Assembly: GCF_022829405.1 (NCBI RefSeq) | Contig: NZ_JAKSXW010000115.1 | Span: forward strand, 62,001 to 126,000 | Direction: 5' to 3' | DNA length: 64,000 nt | Origin: Methylobacterium sp. J-076 | GTDB lineage: Bacteria; Pseudomonadota; Alphaproteobacteria; Rhizobiales; Beijerinckiaceae | Shown here: piece by piece, positions 43,220-51,826 of the stretch | Position numbering within the stretch: the first letter of the stretch is position 1 | Layout of the letters: each line of letters begins with the position of its first letter | Notes under the pieces: generated by a model | What the model saw: the letters and a program-made list of their open reading frames with translations, nothing else | What the model was told of the DNA's origin: nothing | Database searches by the model: none | Position numbers and translations under genes: made by a program

Positions 43220-44518
43220 TCAGGCGGTCAACGCCTGGGCCGGCAGTGCATCGGTGGCCGGGATCGGCTCCTGGATCAGGGTCCAGTAGCCGGCGGCGGC
43301 CACGAGGGCGATCACCGAGGCGGTGACCAGCGCCGGGCCGAAATGCCCGGTGTTCTGGACGATGTAGCCGGTCACCGTCGGGGCGAGCGCCCCGCCGACA
43401 TAGCCGCCGAAATTCTGCATCGAGCCGATCGAGGCGGTGCAATTGGCCGGCGCGGCCACGGAGGCCATCGCCCAGGCCGCCGAGGTCGAGAGGTAGACCA
43501 GAAACAGCGACAGGGAGATGCAGGCGATCGCCACCGTGTCGCTCGGCGTCCAGGCCGCGATCAGCGTGAACAGCGCGGTGAGGCTCAGGGAGCCGGCCAT
43601 GGGCAGCTTCCGACTCACGATCGGCGAAAGCCCGCGCCGGGCGAGCAGATCCACCACCACCCCGCCGAAGATGCCCCCCGCGACGCCGAAGGCGAAGGGA
43701 ATGGCGGCCACCCAACCGGTCTTGGCGATGGTGAAGTGGCGTTCGATCTCCAGGTAGCCGGGCAGCCACGCCGTGTAGAGCCACGTGACGTAGATGCTGC
43801 CGAAATAGCCGACGATCATCCCCCAGGTGGTGCGGAACCGGAACAGGCGCTTCCAGTCCTCGAGCGTCACCGGCGCGCTCGCCCCCGCCGTGTCGCCCTC
43901 GCGCAGGAAGGCGCGCTCGTCCGCGGTCAGTTCCACTTCGGGCGGGTTGCGGAAGACGCCGTAGAAGACGGCGGCGAGCACCAGCCCCACCCCGCCCATG
44001 ATGACGAACATCGCCCGCCAGCCGAAGATCAGCATCAGCCCGGTGAGCAGCGGCAGGGCGATGAAACTGCCCAGGGACGAGGCGCAGTTCCAGATGCCGG
44101 TGGCCGAGCCGCGCTGGCGGATGTTGAACCAGTCGCGGGTGGCCCGGGCGCAGGTCGGAAAATGCGGCGCCTCGCCGATCCCCAGGGCGATCCGGGCGGC
44201 GAAGAACTGGGTGAACCCGTTCACCGCGCCGCCGAGCATCTGCCCGAGGGACCACAGGCTCAGCCCCACGGTCAGCGTCAGGCGCGGCCCGAACCGGTCG
44301 GCCAAGGCGCCGGCGGGCAATTGCGAGAAGGCGTAGGCCCAGAGGAAGGCCGAGAGCAGCAGCCCCATATCGCCGAGGGACAGCCCGAGTTCCTCGCGGA
44401 TCAGCGGGTTGGCCACGGCCAGGGTCGCCCGATCGACGTAGTTCAGCACCCCCGCACTCACGAGCAGCACGAGCGACACGATCTGGATGCGTTTGAGGCG
44501 CGGCGATGCCGTGCGCAT
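43220..44518 (-). CDS. MFS transporter, anion:cation symporter type
   Basis: 432 residues from ATG 44518, twelve predicted helices. NYVDRATLAVANPLIREELG in helix 1, the loop GALADRFGPRLTL and LGIGEAPHFPTCARATRDWF are typical of the ACS family (sugar acids, dicarboxylates, phthalate). GGGGGTATCC lies before the ATG. Convergent with hemC. Substrate cannot be told; sugar acid is the usual guess. Confidence 0.88.
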   Translation of the reverse strand: MRTASPRLKRIQIVSLVLLVSAGVLNYVDRATLAVANPLIREELGLSLGDMGLLLSAFLWAYAFSQLPAGALADRFGPRLTLTVGLSLWSLGQMLGGAVNGFTQFFAARIALGIGEAPHFPTCARATRDWFNIRQRGSATGIWNCASSLGSFIALPLLTGLMLIFGWRAMFVIMGGVGLVLAAVFYGVFRNPPEVELTADERAFLREGDTAGASAPVTLEDWKRLFRFRTTWGMIVGYFGSIYVTWLYTAWLPGYLEIERHFTIAKTGWVAAIPFAFGVAGGIFGGVVVDLLARRGLSPIVSRKLPMAGSLSLTALFTLIAAWTPSDTVAIACISLSLFLVYLSTSAAWAMASVAAPANCTASIGSMQNFGGYVGGALAPTVTGYIVQNTGHFGPALVTASVIALVAAAGYWTLIQEPIPATDALPAQALTA

Positions 44519-44804
44519 GGATACCCCCCATTCGGAATGGGCGCCGTTGGGCGGCGCTCCGGCGCGTCCGTGACGGCGCGCATGGGGGGAGCATACCGAC
44601 GGGTGCGGGGATTTGTAGGAGTTTATCGCGGCCGGGTGTGACATTCCGCCCGGGCCGATACCGGGCCGGCAAAGCATGTCGGGCGCGTGTTCCCATGCGC
44701 CGCCGCCTGTCTGGGCGAGACGGACCGAGCCCGGGCGTCGCCCTCTCCCGCGAGTCGTGCAGCTTCCCAGGAAGGCCGAGGCCCCATCGCCAGGGCCGGC
44801 ACCC
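44519..44804. other. Intergenic region between MFS gene and the carotenoid operon end
   Basis: About 285 bases with no supported gene or strong hairpin. Presumably the MFS promoter. Confidence 0.4.
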
Positions 44805-44936
44805 TCAGCGCCGGGTGTCCCGCTCCCGGTCCTCGCGGATGCTGCGGCGGACTGCCCGGAGGTGCCAGAGCCCGCCCCCGAGGGCGAGGGCGAAGACGAG
44901 GCCGATGTCGAGGGCTGCGAACAGCCGGTCGCTCAC
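44805..44936 (-). CDS. Tiny membrane ORF coupled to crtB
   Basis: 43 residues: GTG 44936 overlaps the crtB stop (GTGA). One hydrophobic helix, ALDIGLVFALALGGGLWHL, followed by a very basic/acidic tail VRRSIREDRERD. The coupled start and clean signal-anchor architecture favour a real microprotein; no family recognised. Could assist membrane attachment of the carotenoid enzymes, but this is speculation. Confidence 0.5.
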   Translation of the reverse strand: MSDRLFAALDIGLVFALALGGGLWHLRAVRRSIREDRERDTRR

Positions 44937-46009
44937 CGGGCGATGCTGGGGGGTACCGCCCCGTGGAGGGCCTCGCGCTCCCGCAGGCGCTCGATCAGGT
45001 CGAGGACATGGAGCACCCGGCCCCGCAGGTCCCACCAGGACGGGAGCCCGCCGGGGCTCCGCGGGGTCGGATGCGCCGACACGGCCGCGATGAGGAAGGC
45101 CGTCTGTGGCAGGGGCGGCATCGCGAAGCCGCGCATCGCCGGCCGGGGCAGCGCGGCGCCGAAGGCGTGGCCGAGCTTGGCGAGACCCCCGACCCGGGCC
45201 CGGCGGGTGACGCAATCGTAGCCGTTGCGCGCCACCTCGCGGCCGATCTGGGCGTAGATCCGGGAGGCGGCCCGAATCGCCGGACGGCAGCGTGGGGGCA
45301 GCGAGGCGATGCCCGCCTCGGCCCGGGCGTAGAGACGGTCCGCTTCGGCGAGCAGCCGGGCGACGATCCGCGAGAGTTCGGGCGAGGGGCGCGGATCGGC
45401 GAGGAACGCCGCCGCGTCGAGGCCCGCCTCGTCGATCCAGTCGCGGGGCAGGTAGAGGCGGCCCATCCGGGCATCCTCGCCGACGTCGCGGGCGATGTTG
45501 GTGAGCTGCATCGCCGCGCCGAGATCGGAGGCGCGGGCCAGGGCGTCGGCATCCCGCACGCCCATGACGAGGGCCATCATCACCCCCACCGACCCCGCGA
45601 CCCGGGCGGCGTAGGCGTGCAGGTCGCCGATGGTCTGGTAGCGGCGGCCGTGGGCGTCCCATTCCAGCCCCTCGACCAGGGCCAGGGGAAGCGCCTCGGG
45701 GATGCTGTGGGCGGAGACGGTGGCGGCGAAGGCGCGGTCGGCGGCATCGTCGGCGGGCAGGCCGTCATAGGCCCGGCGGATGCGCTCACGCAGGCGGGCC
45801 ACGGCGGCGACCCGCCCGCCCGCGTCGTCCGTGCCGTCCACGAGGTCGTCGGCGAGACGGCAGAAGGCGTAGAGTCCGTGGGCCGACCGGCGGACCGCCT
45901 GCGGCAGCAGCAGCCCCGCGGCGTGGAAACTCTTCGAGCCGGCACGGATCGCCGTGCGGCAGGCCGCGCGGTCGTCGGCGCGGATGGGTTCAGGCCGTGA
46001 CACGGGCAT
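44933..46009 (-). CDS. crtB: Phytoene synthase
   Basis: Condenses two geranylgeranyl diphosphates to phytoene. 358 residues. Both Asp-rich motifs are present: CRLADDLVDG near residue 50 and NIARDVGEDARMGRLYLP near 165-185; SFHAAGLLLP at the start matches the squalene/phytoene synthase fold. Its start lies 20 bases inside crtI, so the two are one operon. Provides substrate for CrtI encoded just upstream; GGPP comes from crtE 25 kb away. Confidence 0.95.
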   Translation of the reverse strand: MPVSRPEPIRADDRAACRTAIRAGSKSFHAAGLLLPQAVRRSAHGLYAFCRLADDLVDGTDDAGGRVAAVARLRERIRRAYDGLPADDAADRAFAATVSAHSIPEALPLALVEGLEWDAHGRRYQTIGDLHAYAARVAGSVGVMMALVMGVRDADALARASDLGAAMQLTNIARDVGEDARMGRLYLPRDWIDEAGLDAAAFLADPRPSPELSRIVARLLAEADRLYARAEAGIASLPPRCRPAIRAASRIYAQIGREVARNGYDCVTRRARVGGLAKLGHAFGAALPRPAMRGFAMPPLPQTAFLIAAVSAHPTPRSPGGLPSWWDLRGRVLHVLDLIERLREREALHGAVPPSIAR

Positions 46010-47510
46010 CCGGCACCACGCGATCGAGAATTCGGGCGGAGGACAGCACGCCGGGTAAGCCGGCCCCTGGATGGGTGCCCGCTCCGACGAGGTAGAGGTT
46101 CGCGATCGCCGACCGGTTGTGCGGACGGAACCACGCCGACTGGGTCAGCACCGGCTCCAGGCCGAAGCCGGAGCCGCGGTAGCTCAGGAAGTCGTCCTGG
46201 AAATCCTGCGGGGTGGTGACGAAGCTCGTGACCAGCTCGGCCTCCAGGCCCGGCATCACGCTCTCCTCCAGCATCGCCGAGATCCGGCGGCGATACGGCT
46301 CGGCCAGCGCCGCCCAATCCTGCCCGCCCGCGAGGTTCGGGACGGGGGCGAGGACGTAGAAGCAGTCCTGTCCCGGCGGCGCGAGGCCTTCGTCCGTCGC
46401 CGTGGGGCGGTGGAGGTAGAGGCTCGCATCCTCCGCGAGCACCTTGCGCTCGAAGATGTCGGCGAGCAGTTCGCGGTAGCGCGGCCCGAGCAGGATCGTG
46501 TGGTGGGCCACGTCCGGGTAACGGCGGCGGGTGCCGAAGTACCAGACGAACAGCCCCATGGAGGAGCGTGACCGGCGCATCCGCCGGGGGCTCCAGCGCA
46601 GGGGCGCCGGCAGGAGGCGGCCCTGCGTCATCGCCGAATCGGCATTCGAGACCACGATGTCGGCGGGGATCGTCTCGCCCCCCGCGAGGCGCACCCCCGT
46701 GGCCGCCCCACCCTCGACGCGGATCTCCTCCACCTCGGCCCCGAGGCGCAGCCGGCCGCCCTGGCCGCGGATCAGCCGCACCAGCCCGTCCACCAGCCGG
46801 CCCGTACCGCCCATGACGAAATGTACGCCCCAGCGCCGTTCGAGGTCGGCGATCAGGCAATAGACCCCGCTCGCCCGGAACGGGTTGCCGCCGATCAACA
46901 GGGGGTGGAAGCTGAACACGGTGCGCAGCCGCTCGTCCCGGATGAAGCGGGCGACGACGGAATGCACGCTCCGATGGCCGGAGAGGCGCACGAGGTCGGG
47001 GGCGATTCGCAGCATCGCCTTCACCGAGCCGAAGGGCACGTCTCCGAGTTGCTCGAAGCCCAGCGCGCAAACCGCGCGGGCATGGGCCATGAACCGCTCG
47101 TAGCCGGCCACGTCCCCCGGGGAGAAACGGGCGACCTCGGCCCGCATCCGCTCCGGGTCGCCGCTGTAGTCGAAGGTCTCGCCGTCGCTGAACCGGATCC
47201 GGTAGAACGGGTCCATCGGCACCAGGGTGACGTCGTCCGCCATGCGCTTGCCGGCGAGCTGCCACAGCTCCTCGAACAGGAACGGCGCGGTGACGATGGT
47301 CGGCCCGGCGTCGAAGGTGAAGCCGTCCCGGCGGTGGACGCGGGCCCGGCCACCGGGCTGCGTCAGCCGCTCCAGCACCGTCACCCGGTACCCCCGCGCC
47401 CCGAGCCGCACGGCCGCCGCCAGCCCACCGAAGCCGGAGCCGATCACCACGGCGTGGGGCCGCGGATCGCCCGCCTCCCTCGACTCCGGTCTGGTCGCCA
47501 GTGTCAACAT
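45990..47510 (-). CDS. crtI: Phytoene desaturase (lycopene/neurosporene-forming)
   Basis: FAD-dependent desaturase that introduces three or four double bonds into phytoene. 506 residues. FAD-binding VVIGSGFGGLAAAVRLGARG (about 21-40); GPTIVTAPFLFEELWQLAGK; C-terminal LYLVGAGTHPGAGLPGVLSS. Best crtI candidate in the window, paired with crtB. The ATG at 47510 (codon 47508-47510) falls inside a PpsR box, so either repressor occupies the start region or translation begins at TTG 47507 or another internal codon. Confidence 0.95.
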   Translation of the reverse strand: MLTLATRPESREAGDPRPHAVVIGSGFGGLAAAVRLGARGYRVTVLERLTQPGGRARVHRRDGFTFDAGPTIVTAPFLFEELWQLAGKRMADDVTLVPMDPFYRIRFSDGETFDYSGDPERMRAEVARFSPGDVAGYERFMAHARAVCALGFEQLGDVPFGSVKAMLRIAPDLVRLSGHRSVHSVVARFIRDERLRTVFSFHPLLIGGNPFRASGVYCLIADLERRWGVHFVMGGTGRLVDGLVRLIRGQGGRLRLGAEVEEIRVEGGAATGVRLAGGETIPADIVVSNADSAMTQGRLLPAPLRWSPRRMRRSRSSMGLFVWYFGTRRRYPDVAHHTILLGPRYRELLADIFERKVLAEDASLYLHRPTATDEGLAPPGQDCFYVLAPVPNLAGGQDWAALAEPYRRRISAMLEESVMPGLEAELVTSFVTTPQDFQDDFLSYRGSGFGLEPVLTQSAWFRPHNRSAIANLYLVGAGTHPGAGLPGVLSSARILDRVVPDARVTA

Positions 47511-47519
47511 AACTTGACA
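47502..47519 (-). promoter_or_regulatory. PpsR/CrtJ operator overlapping the crtI start
   Basis: TGTCAACATAACTTGACA (plus strand), a third perfect TGTC-N10-GACA palindrome. It spans the crtI ATG. TTGACA is readable on both strands. Confidence 0.8.
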
Positions 47520-47591
47520 CTAGCCCGGCGATTTTCCGGGATGCAAGAGAGAAAATCCGGCCGCGGCCACGATGGCGCAGATGTGACGCTT

Positions 47592-47607
47592 TGGCATGGT
47601 CCTGGCA
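47592..47607 (+). promoter_or_regulatory. Possible sigma-54 promoter in front of adenine deaminase
   Basis: TGGCATGGTCCTGGCA compares with TGGCACG-N4-TTGCA with two mismatches and correct GG-to-GC spacing. Start codon is about 90 bases downstream. No NtrC-type enhancer could be confirmed. Confidence 0.3.
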
Positions 47608-47695
47608 GCGGGCCTTGCCGGCCACGCGGGCCGTGCGGCATCGCCCCGGGCACGGTCGCCACGGCGAACGACGCGACGGGATGGATGGAATCAAC

Positions 47696-49414
47696 ATGAC
47701 CGTGGACTTCCTCAGGCGGGCGATCGCGCAGGGGGCCGGGCGTGGCGAGGCCGACCTCGTGCTGAAGGGCGGGCGCTTCCTCGACCTCGTGACCGGCGAC
47801 CTCGTCGCCTCCGACATCGCCCTGTGCGGCGACCGCATCGTCGGGACCTTCGGGCGGTATCGCGGCGCCCGGGAGATCGACATCGCCGGCAAGGTGGTCG
47901 TGCCGGGCTTCATCGACACGCATTTCCACGTCGAATCCTCGCTGATGCCGCCGCTGGAATTCGAACGGTGCGTGCTGCCCCGGGGCGTCACCACCGGCAT
48001 CTGCGACCCGCACGAGATGGCCAACGTGCTGGGCACGCCGGCCTTCGGCTGGTTCCTCGCCTCGGCCGAGGCGACGGCGATGGACCTGCGGGTCCAGCTC
48101 TCCTCCTGCGTGCCGGCGGCGGCGCATCTCGAAACCTCCGGCGCCTGCATCGAGGCCGCCGACCTGCTGACCTTCGCGGATCACCCGAAGGTCCTGGGGC
48201 TGGCCGAGTTCATGAACTTCCCCGGCGTGCTCGCGGGCGATGCGGGCGCCCTCGCCAAGCTCGCGGCGTTCCAGGGGCGGCCCATCGACGGCCACGCCCC
48301 CCTCCTGCGGGGCGCCGCCCTCAACGGCTATCTCGCCGCCGGCATCCGCACGGAGCACGAGGCCACCACGGCGGAGGAGGCGCTGGAGAAGCTCTCCAAG
48401 GGCATGACGGTGCTGATCCGCGAGGGCTCGGTCTCGAAGGACCTGCATGCCCTGGCGCCGATCCTGACTGAGCGCACCGCGCCGTTCCTCGCCTTCTGCA
48501 CCGACGACCGGAACCCCCTCGACATCGCCGAGGAAGGGCATCTCGACTTCGTGGTCCGCACGGCGATCCGCCTCGGCTGCCCGCCGCTGGCGGTCTACCG
48601 GGCGGTGTCCTGGTCGGCGGCGCGGGCCTTCGGCCTGCTCGACCGCGGCCTCGTCGCCCCCGGCCAGCGCGCCGACCTCGTCATCCTGGACGATCTCCTG
48701 GACTGCGCCGTCGCGGGCGTCGTCAGCGCCGGACGGGTGGTGGACGACGCCCTCTTCGCCGGCCGCGCCTGCGTGGCGCCCATCGGGCGGGCGAGCATCC
48801 GAAGCCGCCGGGTCACGCAGGCCGACTTCGCCGCGCCCGGCTCCGGCCCGGCGACGCCGGTGATCGGCGTGGTGCCGGGCAAGATCATCACCCTGCGCCA
48901 CGACCTCTCCTTGCCCTACCGCGACGGCGAGCGGCGGATCGACCTCGATCAGGACGTGGTGAAGGTCGCGGTGGTGGAACGGCACGGGCGGACGCGGCCG
49001 GGCGAACGGGGCATCGGCGTCGCCTTCGTGAAGGGGTTCGGCCTCGTGCGCGGCGCCATCGCCTCCTCGGTCGGGCACGATTGCCACAACATCACCGTCG
49101 TCGGCGCCGACGAGGCAGACATGGCGGTCGCCGTCAACCGCCTCGCCGAGATCGAGGGTGGGTTCGTCGTCGCCGCGGGCGGGCACGTCCTGGCCGAGAT
49201 CGCCCTGCCCCTGGCCGGGCTCATGAGCCTCCTGCCGCATCCCGAGATCGCCGCCTCGCTCCGCCGCCTGCGGGAGGCCGCGAAAAGCCTCGGCGTGGTG
49301 CTGCCGGAGCCGTTCCTTCAGGTCGCCTTCCTGCCCCTGCCGGTGATCCCGCACCTCAAGATCACCGACCGCGGCCTCGTGGACGTGGATCGGTTCGCAC
49401 TCGTGGACCCGTGA
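47696..49414 (+). CDS. ade: Adenine deaminase
   Basis: Amidohydrolase that converts adenine to hypoxanthine and ammonia. 572 residues from ATG 47696; an in-frame ATG at 47681 is also possible. Metal motif [16 protein letters not shown] near residue 75; [36 protein letters not shown]; and FCTDDRNP with the catalytic Asp. The C-terminal Ade-specific domain has [12 protein letters not shown] and [14 protein letters not shown]. Single gene, divergent from crtI. Confidence 0.95.
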   Translation: MTVDFLRRAIAQGAGRGEADLVLKGGRFLDLVTGDLVASDIALCGDRIVGTFGRYRGAREIDIAGKVVVPGFIDTHFHVESSLMPPLEFERCVLPRGVTTGICDPHEMANVLGTPAFGWFLASAEATAMDLRVQLSSCVPAAAHLETSGACIEAADLLTFADHPKVLGLAEFMNFPGVLAGDAGALAKLAAFQGRPIDGHAPLLRGAALNGYLAAGIRTEHEATTAEEALEKLSKGMTVLIREGSVSKDLHALAPILTERTAPFLAFCTDDRNPLDIAEEGHLDFVVRTAIRLGCPPLAVYRAVSWSAARAFGLLDRGLVAPGQRADLVILDDLLDCAVAGVVSAGRVVDDALFAGRACVAPIGRASIRSRRVTQADFAAPGSGPATPVIGVVPGKIITLRHDLSLPYRDGERRIDLDQDVVKVAVVERHGRTRPGERGIGVAFVKGFGLVRGAIASSVGHDCHNITVVGADEADMAVAVNRLAEIEGGFVVAAGGHVLAEIALPLAGLMSLLPHPEIAASLRRLREAAKSLGVVLPEPFLQVAFLPLPVIPHLKITDRGLVDVDRFALVDP

Positions 49415-49460
49415 CCGTCGTGGAGGGCCGAGCCCAGCGCATGCCCGGTCTGCCGGATTT

Positions 49461-49478
49461 TAGATTGTGCGCAATCTA
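49461..49478 (+). promoter_or_regulatory. Probable OhrR operator upstream of ohr
   Basis: TAGATTGTGCGCAATCTA: 7-bp arms TAGATTG/CAATCTA around TGCG, AT-rich in an otherwise GC-rich region, 66 bases before the ohr start. MarR-type OhrR repressors bind such palindromes; assignment is by context. Confidence 0.6.
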
Positions 49479-49543
49479 TATTCTGGTTATCTGAGCGGCG
49501 TTGGCCATTTAAGGCGCACGGCCATTCTGCCGGGGAGATGACG

Positions 49544-49969
49544 ATGTCTGTTGACGTGAAGTATCGCACCACCGCCACCGCCACCGGGGGCCGCGACGGC
49601 ACCGCGAAGACCGAGGATGGCGCCCTCGCGGTGAAGCTCTCCACCCCGAAGGAGCTGGGCGGCGCCGGCGGTGAGGGCAACAACCCCGAGCAGCTCTTCG
49701 CTGCGGGCTACGCGGCCTGCTTCCTCGGCGCCATGAAGTTCGTGGCTCCGCAGCTTTCGCTGAAGGTGCCGAACGACACCACCGTGACCGCCAATGTCGG
49801 CATCGGCCCGCGCTCCGAGGGCGGCTTCGGCATCACCACCGACCTCAAGGTCAGCCTGCCGGGCCTCGACAAGGCCGACGCCGAGCGTCTCGTCGAGAAG
49901 GCGCACACCGTGTGCCCGTACTCGAACGCCACCCGCGGCAACGTCGATGTCGGCCTGACCGTCGCCTGA
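49544..49969 (+). CDS. ohr: Organic hydroperoxide resistance protein (Ohr/OsmC family)
   Basis: Thiol peroxidase that reduces organic hydroperoxides in the cytoplasm. 141 residues from ATG 49544, with GGGGAG six bases ahead (an ATG at 49538 overlaps that site). The two catalytic Cys are in GYAACFLGAMKF (about 60) and TVCPYSNATRGN (about 123); EGNNPEQLFAAGYAACF and the closing NVDVGL are Ohr-specific. A regulator gene is not adjacent. A strong hairpin follows. Confidence 0.95.
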   Translation: MSVDVKYRTTATATGGRDGTAKTEDGALAVKLSTPKELGGAGGEGNNPEQLFAAGYAACFLGAMKFVAPQLSLKVPNDTTVTANVGIGPRSEGGFGITTDLKVSLPGLDKADAERLVEKAHTVCPYSNATRGNVDVGLTVA

Positions 49970-49984
49970 CGCGCTCCCGCTGAC

Positions 49985-50028
49985 GGCGAAAGCCCCCCCT
50001 TCCCGCCGGAAGGGGGGGGCTTTCGCCC
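49985..50028. terminator. Bidirectional terminator between ohr and dprA
   Basis: GGCGAAAG plus seven C and TT pair with AA, eight G and CTTTCGCC around a short GC loop; it lies between convergent stops at 49969 and 50038. Very stable; no long T-run. Confidence 0.75.
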
Positions 50029-50037
50029 GTCACGTCC

Positions 50038-51213
50038 TCACCGCTGCACCAGCGCCACCATCCCGCTGCCCTGCCGCTCGATCCGCCCGTCGAGTTCGAG
50101 CTCCAGCAGGATCGTCTGTACCGTCCGCACGGCGCACTCGGCGGCGCGGGCCAGCTCGTCCGTCGCCACCGGGCCCGGGCCGAGGAGGGCCAGGATGCGC
50201 GAGCGTTCATCGAGCGCCGGGGGCTCCGGCGCGGGGGGCGCGGTCACAGCCGGGTCGGCATCCCCGTCGAGGTCGAGCTCCTCCCAGAAATCGGCCCGTT
50301 CGGACAGGTCGGGCCGCGGGCGCGCCGGGGCCGCCTCAGGCACATCGCCGCGCTCGATGATCGGCCCGATCACGTCGAGGACGTGGGCCGCCTCCGCCAC
50401 CAGAGTCGCCCCCTGGCGGATCAGGTCGTTGGTCCCCTCCGCCCGCGGGTCGAGGGGCGAGCCCGGCACGGCGAACACCTCCCGGTTCTGCTCCAGGGCG
50501 AAGCGGGCGGTGATGAGCGAGCCCGAGCGCCGCGCCGCCTCCACGATCACGCTGCCGTAGCTGAGGCCGGAGATGATCCGATTGCGGCGGGGGAAGTCCT
50601 GGCTGCGGGCCTGCCAGCCCATCGGCATTTCGGCGAGCACCGCCCCGCCCGCATCGAGGATCGCCGCCACGAGGGCGGCGTGGTTCGCGGGGTAGATCCG
50701 GTCCTGTCCGCCCGCCATCACCGCCACCGTCCCGGTGGCGAGGCTCGCCTTGTGGGCGCGGGCGTCGATGCCCCGGGCGAGGCCGGAGACGATGACGAGC
50801 CCCGCCTCCCCGAGGTCCCGGGCGAGGCGTTCCGTGAAGGCGCCGCCGGCTGCCGAGCTGTTGCGCGAACCGACGATCGCCACCGCCGGCCGGGAGAGGA
50901 TCGCCGCGTCGCCGCGCAGGGCGACCAGGGGGGGCGCCGCCTCCGTGGCGCGCAGCAGCGCCGGGTAGGCGGCATCGCCCCAGCTCAGGAACCGGCCGCC
51001 GAGGCGGGCGAGGGCCGCGATCTCGTCCTCCGCCGCGGTGCGGCTCGAGGGGATCGCGGTGCGCCCCCGTCGCCGGGCGAGGTCCGGCAGGGCCTCTAGG
51101 GCCGCCGCCGCGCCGCCGAAGCGGTTGATCAGTTGCCGGAAGGTGCGGGGGCCCACGCCTTCGGTGCGGATCAGCCGGAGCCAGTCGAGGCGCTGGGCGT
51201 CGGAAAGGTCCAT
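50038..51213 (-). CDS. dprA: DNA-processing protein DprA/Smf
   Basis: Loads RecA on single-stranded DNA during natural transformation. 391 residues from ATG 51213 (GAGGCGGCG upstream). Helical N-terminus GVGPRTFRQLINRFGG, Rossmann fold with VGSRNSSAAGGAF, SGLARGIDARAHK and FPRRNRIISGLS, then a C-terminal winged helix DELARAAECAVRTVQTILLE of the alphaproteobacterial long form. A variable acidic/proline linker (about 285-335) joins them. It starts seven bases after plsY, as in many alphaproteobacteria. Confidence 0.95.
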   Translation of the reverse strand: MDLSDAQRLDWLRLIRTEGVGPRTFRQLINRFGGAAAALEALPDLARRRGRTAIPSSRTAAEDEIAALARLGGRFLSWGDAAYPALLRATEAAPPLVALRGDAAILSRPAVAIVGSRNSSAAGGAFTERLARDLGEAGLVIVSGLARGIDARAHKASLATGTVAVMAGGQDRIYPANHAALVAAILDAGGAVLAEMPMGWQARSQDFPRRNRIISGLSYGSVIVEAARRSGSLITARFALEQNREVFAVPGSPLDPRAEGTNDLIRQGATLVAEAAHVLDVIGPIIERGDVPEAAPARPRPDLSERADFWEELDLDGDADPAVTAPPAPEPPALDERSRILALLGPGPVATDELARAAECAVRTVQTILLELELDGRIERQGSGMVALVQR

Positions 51214-51220
51214 CGCCGCC

Positions 51221-51826
51221 TCACCCCTTCTGGCCGATGCGTCCTTCGGTGCCTGCCGCAAGGCGCTTGATGTTGGGGCTGTGCTTCCACCACAGGAGCG
51301 CGCCGAGGAGGACGAAGAGCAGCGCCACCGCCGGCAGGCCGAGCGCCCACAGGACGATGGGCGCCACCGCCGAGGCCGCCAGGGCCGACAGGGACGAGAA
51401 CCGGAACGCGAAGGCGAGGCCGAGCCACACCACGGCGAAGGCGAGCAGCGCGAGGGGGCTGAAGGCGAGCAGCACGCCGATGAGCGTCGCGACGCCCTTG
51501 CCCCCCTTGAAGCCGAGCCAGACCGGGAACAGGTGCCCGAGGAACGCCCCGAGCCCCGCCGCCAGGGCCGGCCCTTCGCCGAGCTGCGCCGCGATCAGCA
51601 CCGCAGCGGTGCCCTTCAGCGCATCCCCGAGCAGGGTCGCGAAGGCGAGCCCCTTGCGGCCGGTGCGCAGAACGTTGGTCGCGCCGATATTGCCCGAGCC
51701 GATCGCCCGCACGTCGCCGAGGCCGGCGATGCGGGTGAAGATCAGGCCGAAGGGAATCGCGCCGAGGGCGTAGCCGATGCCGAGCCCGGCGAGGGAGGGC
51801 AGCGTGGCGAGGTCGGCGGGGCTCAT
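51221..51826 (-). CDS. plsY: Acyl-phosphate glycerol-3-phosphate acyltransferase
   Basis: Integral membrane enzyme making lysophosphatidate from acyl-phosphate. 201 residues, five helices expected. [17 protein letters not shown] is the G3P/acyl-phosphate loop; [18 protein letters not shown] the second; [18 protein letters not shown] the third. ATG 51826 overlaps the preceding gene's stop (ATGA). Phospholipid pathway, unrelated by substrate to its pyrimidine-like neighbour, but the pair is a common alphaproteobacterial order. Confidence 0.96.
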   Translation of the reverse strand: MSPADLATLPSLAGLGIGYALGAIPFGLIFTRIAGLGDVRAIGSGNIGATNVLRTGRKGLAFATLLGDALKGTAAVLIAAQLGEGPALAAGLGAFLGHLFPVWLGFKGGKGVATLIGVLLAFSPLALLAFAVVWLGLAFAFRFSSLSALAASAVAPIVLWALGLPAVALLFVLLGALLWWKHSPNIKRLAAGTEGRIGQKG

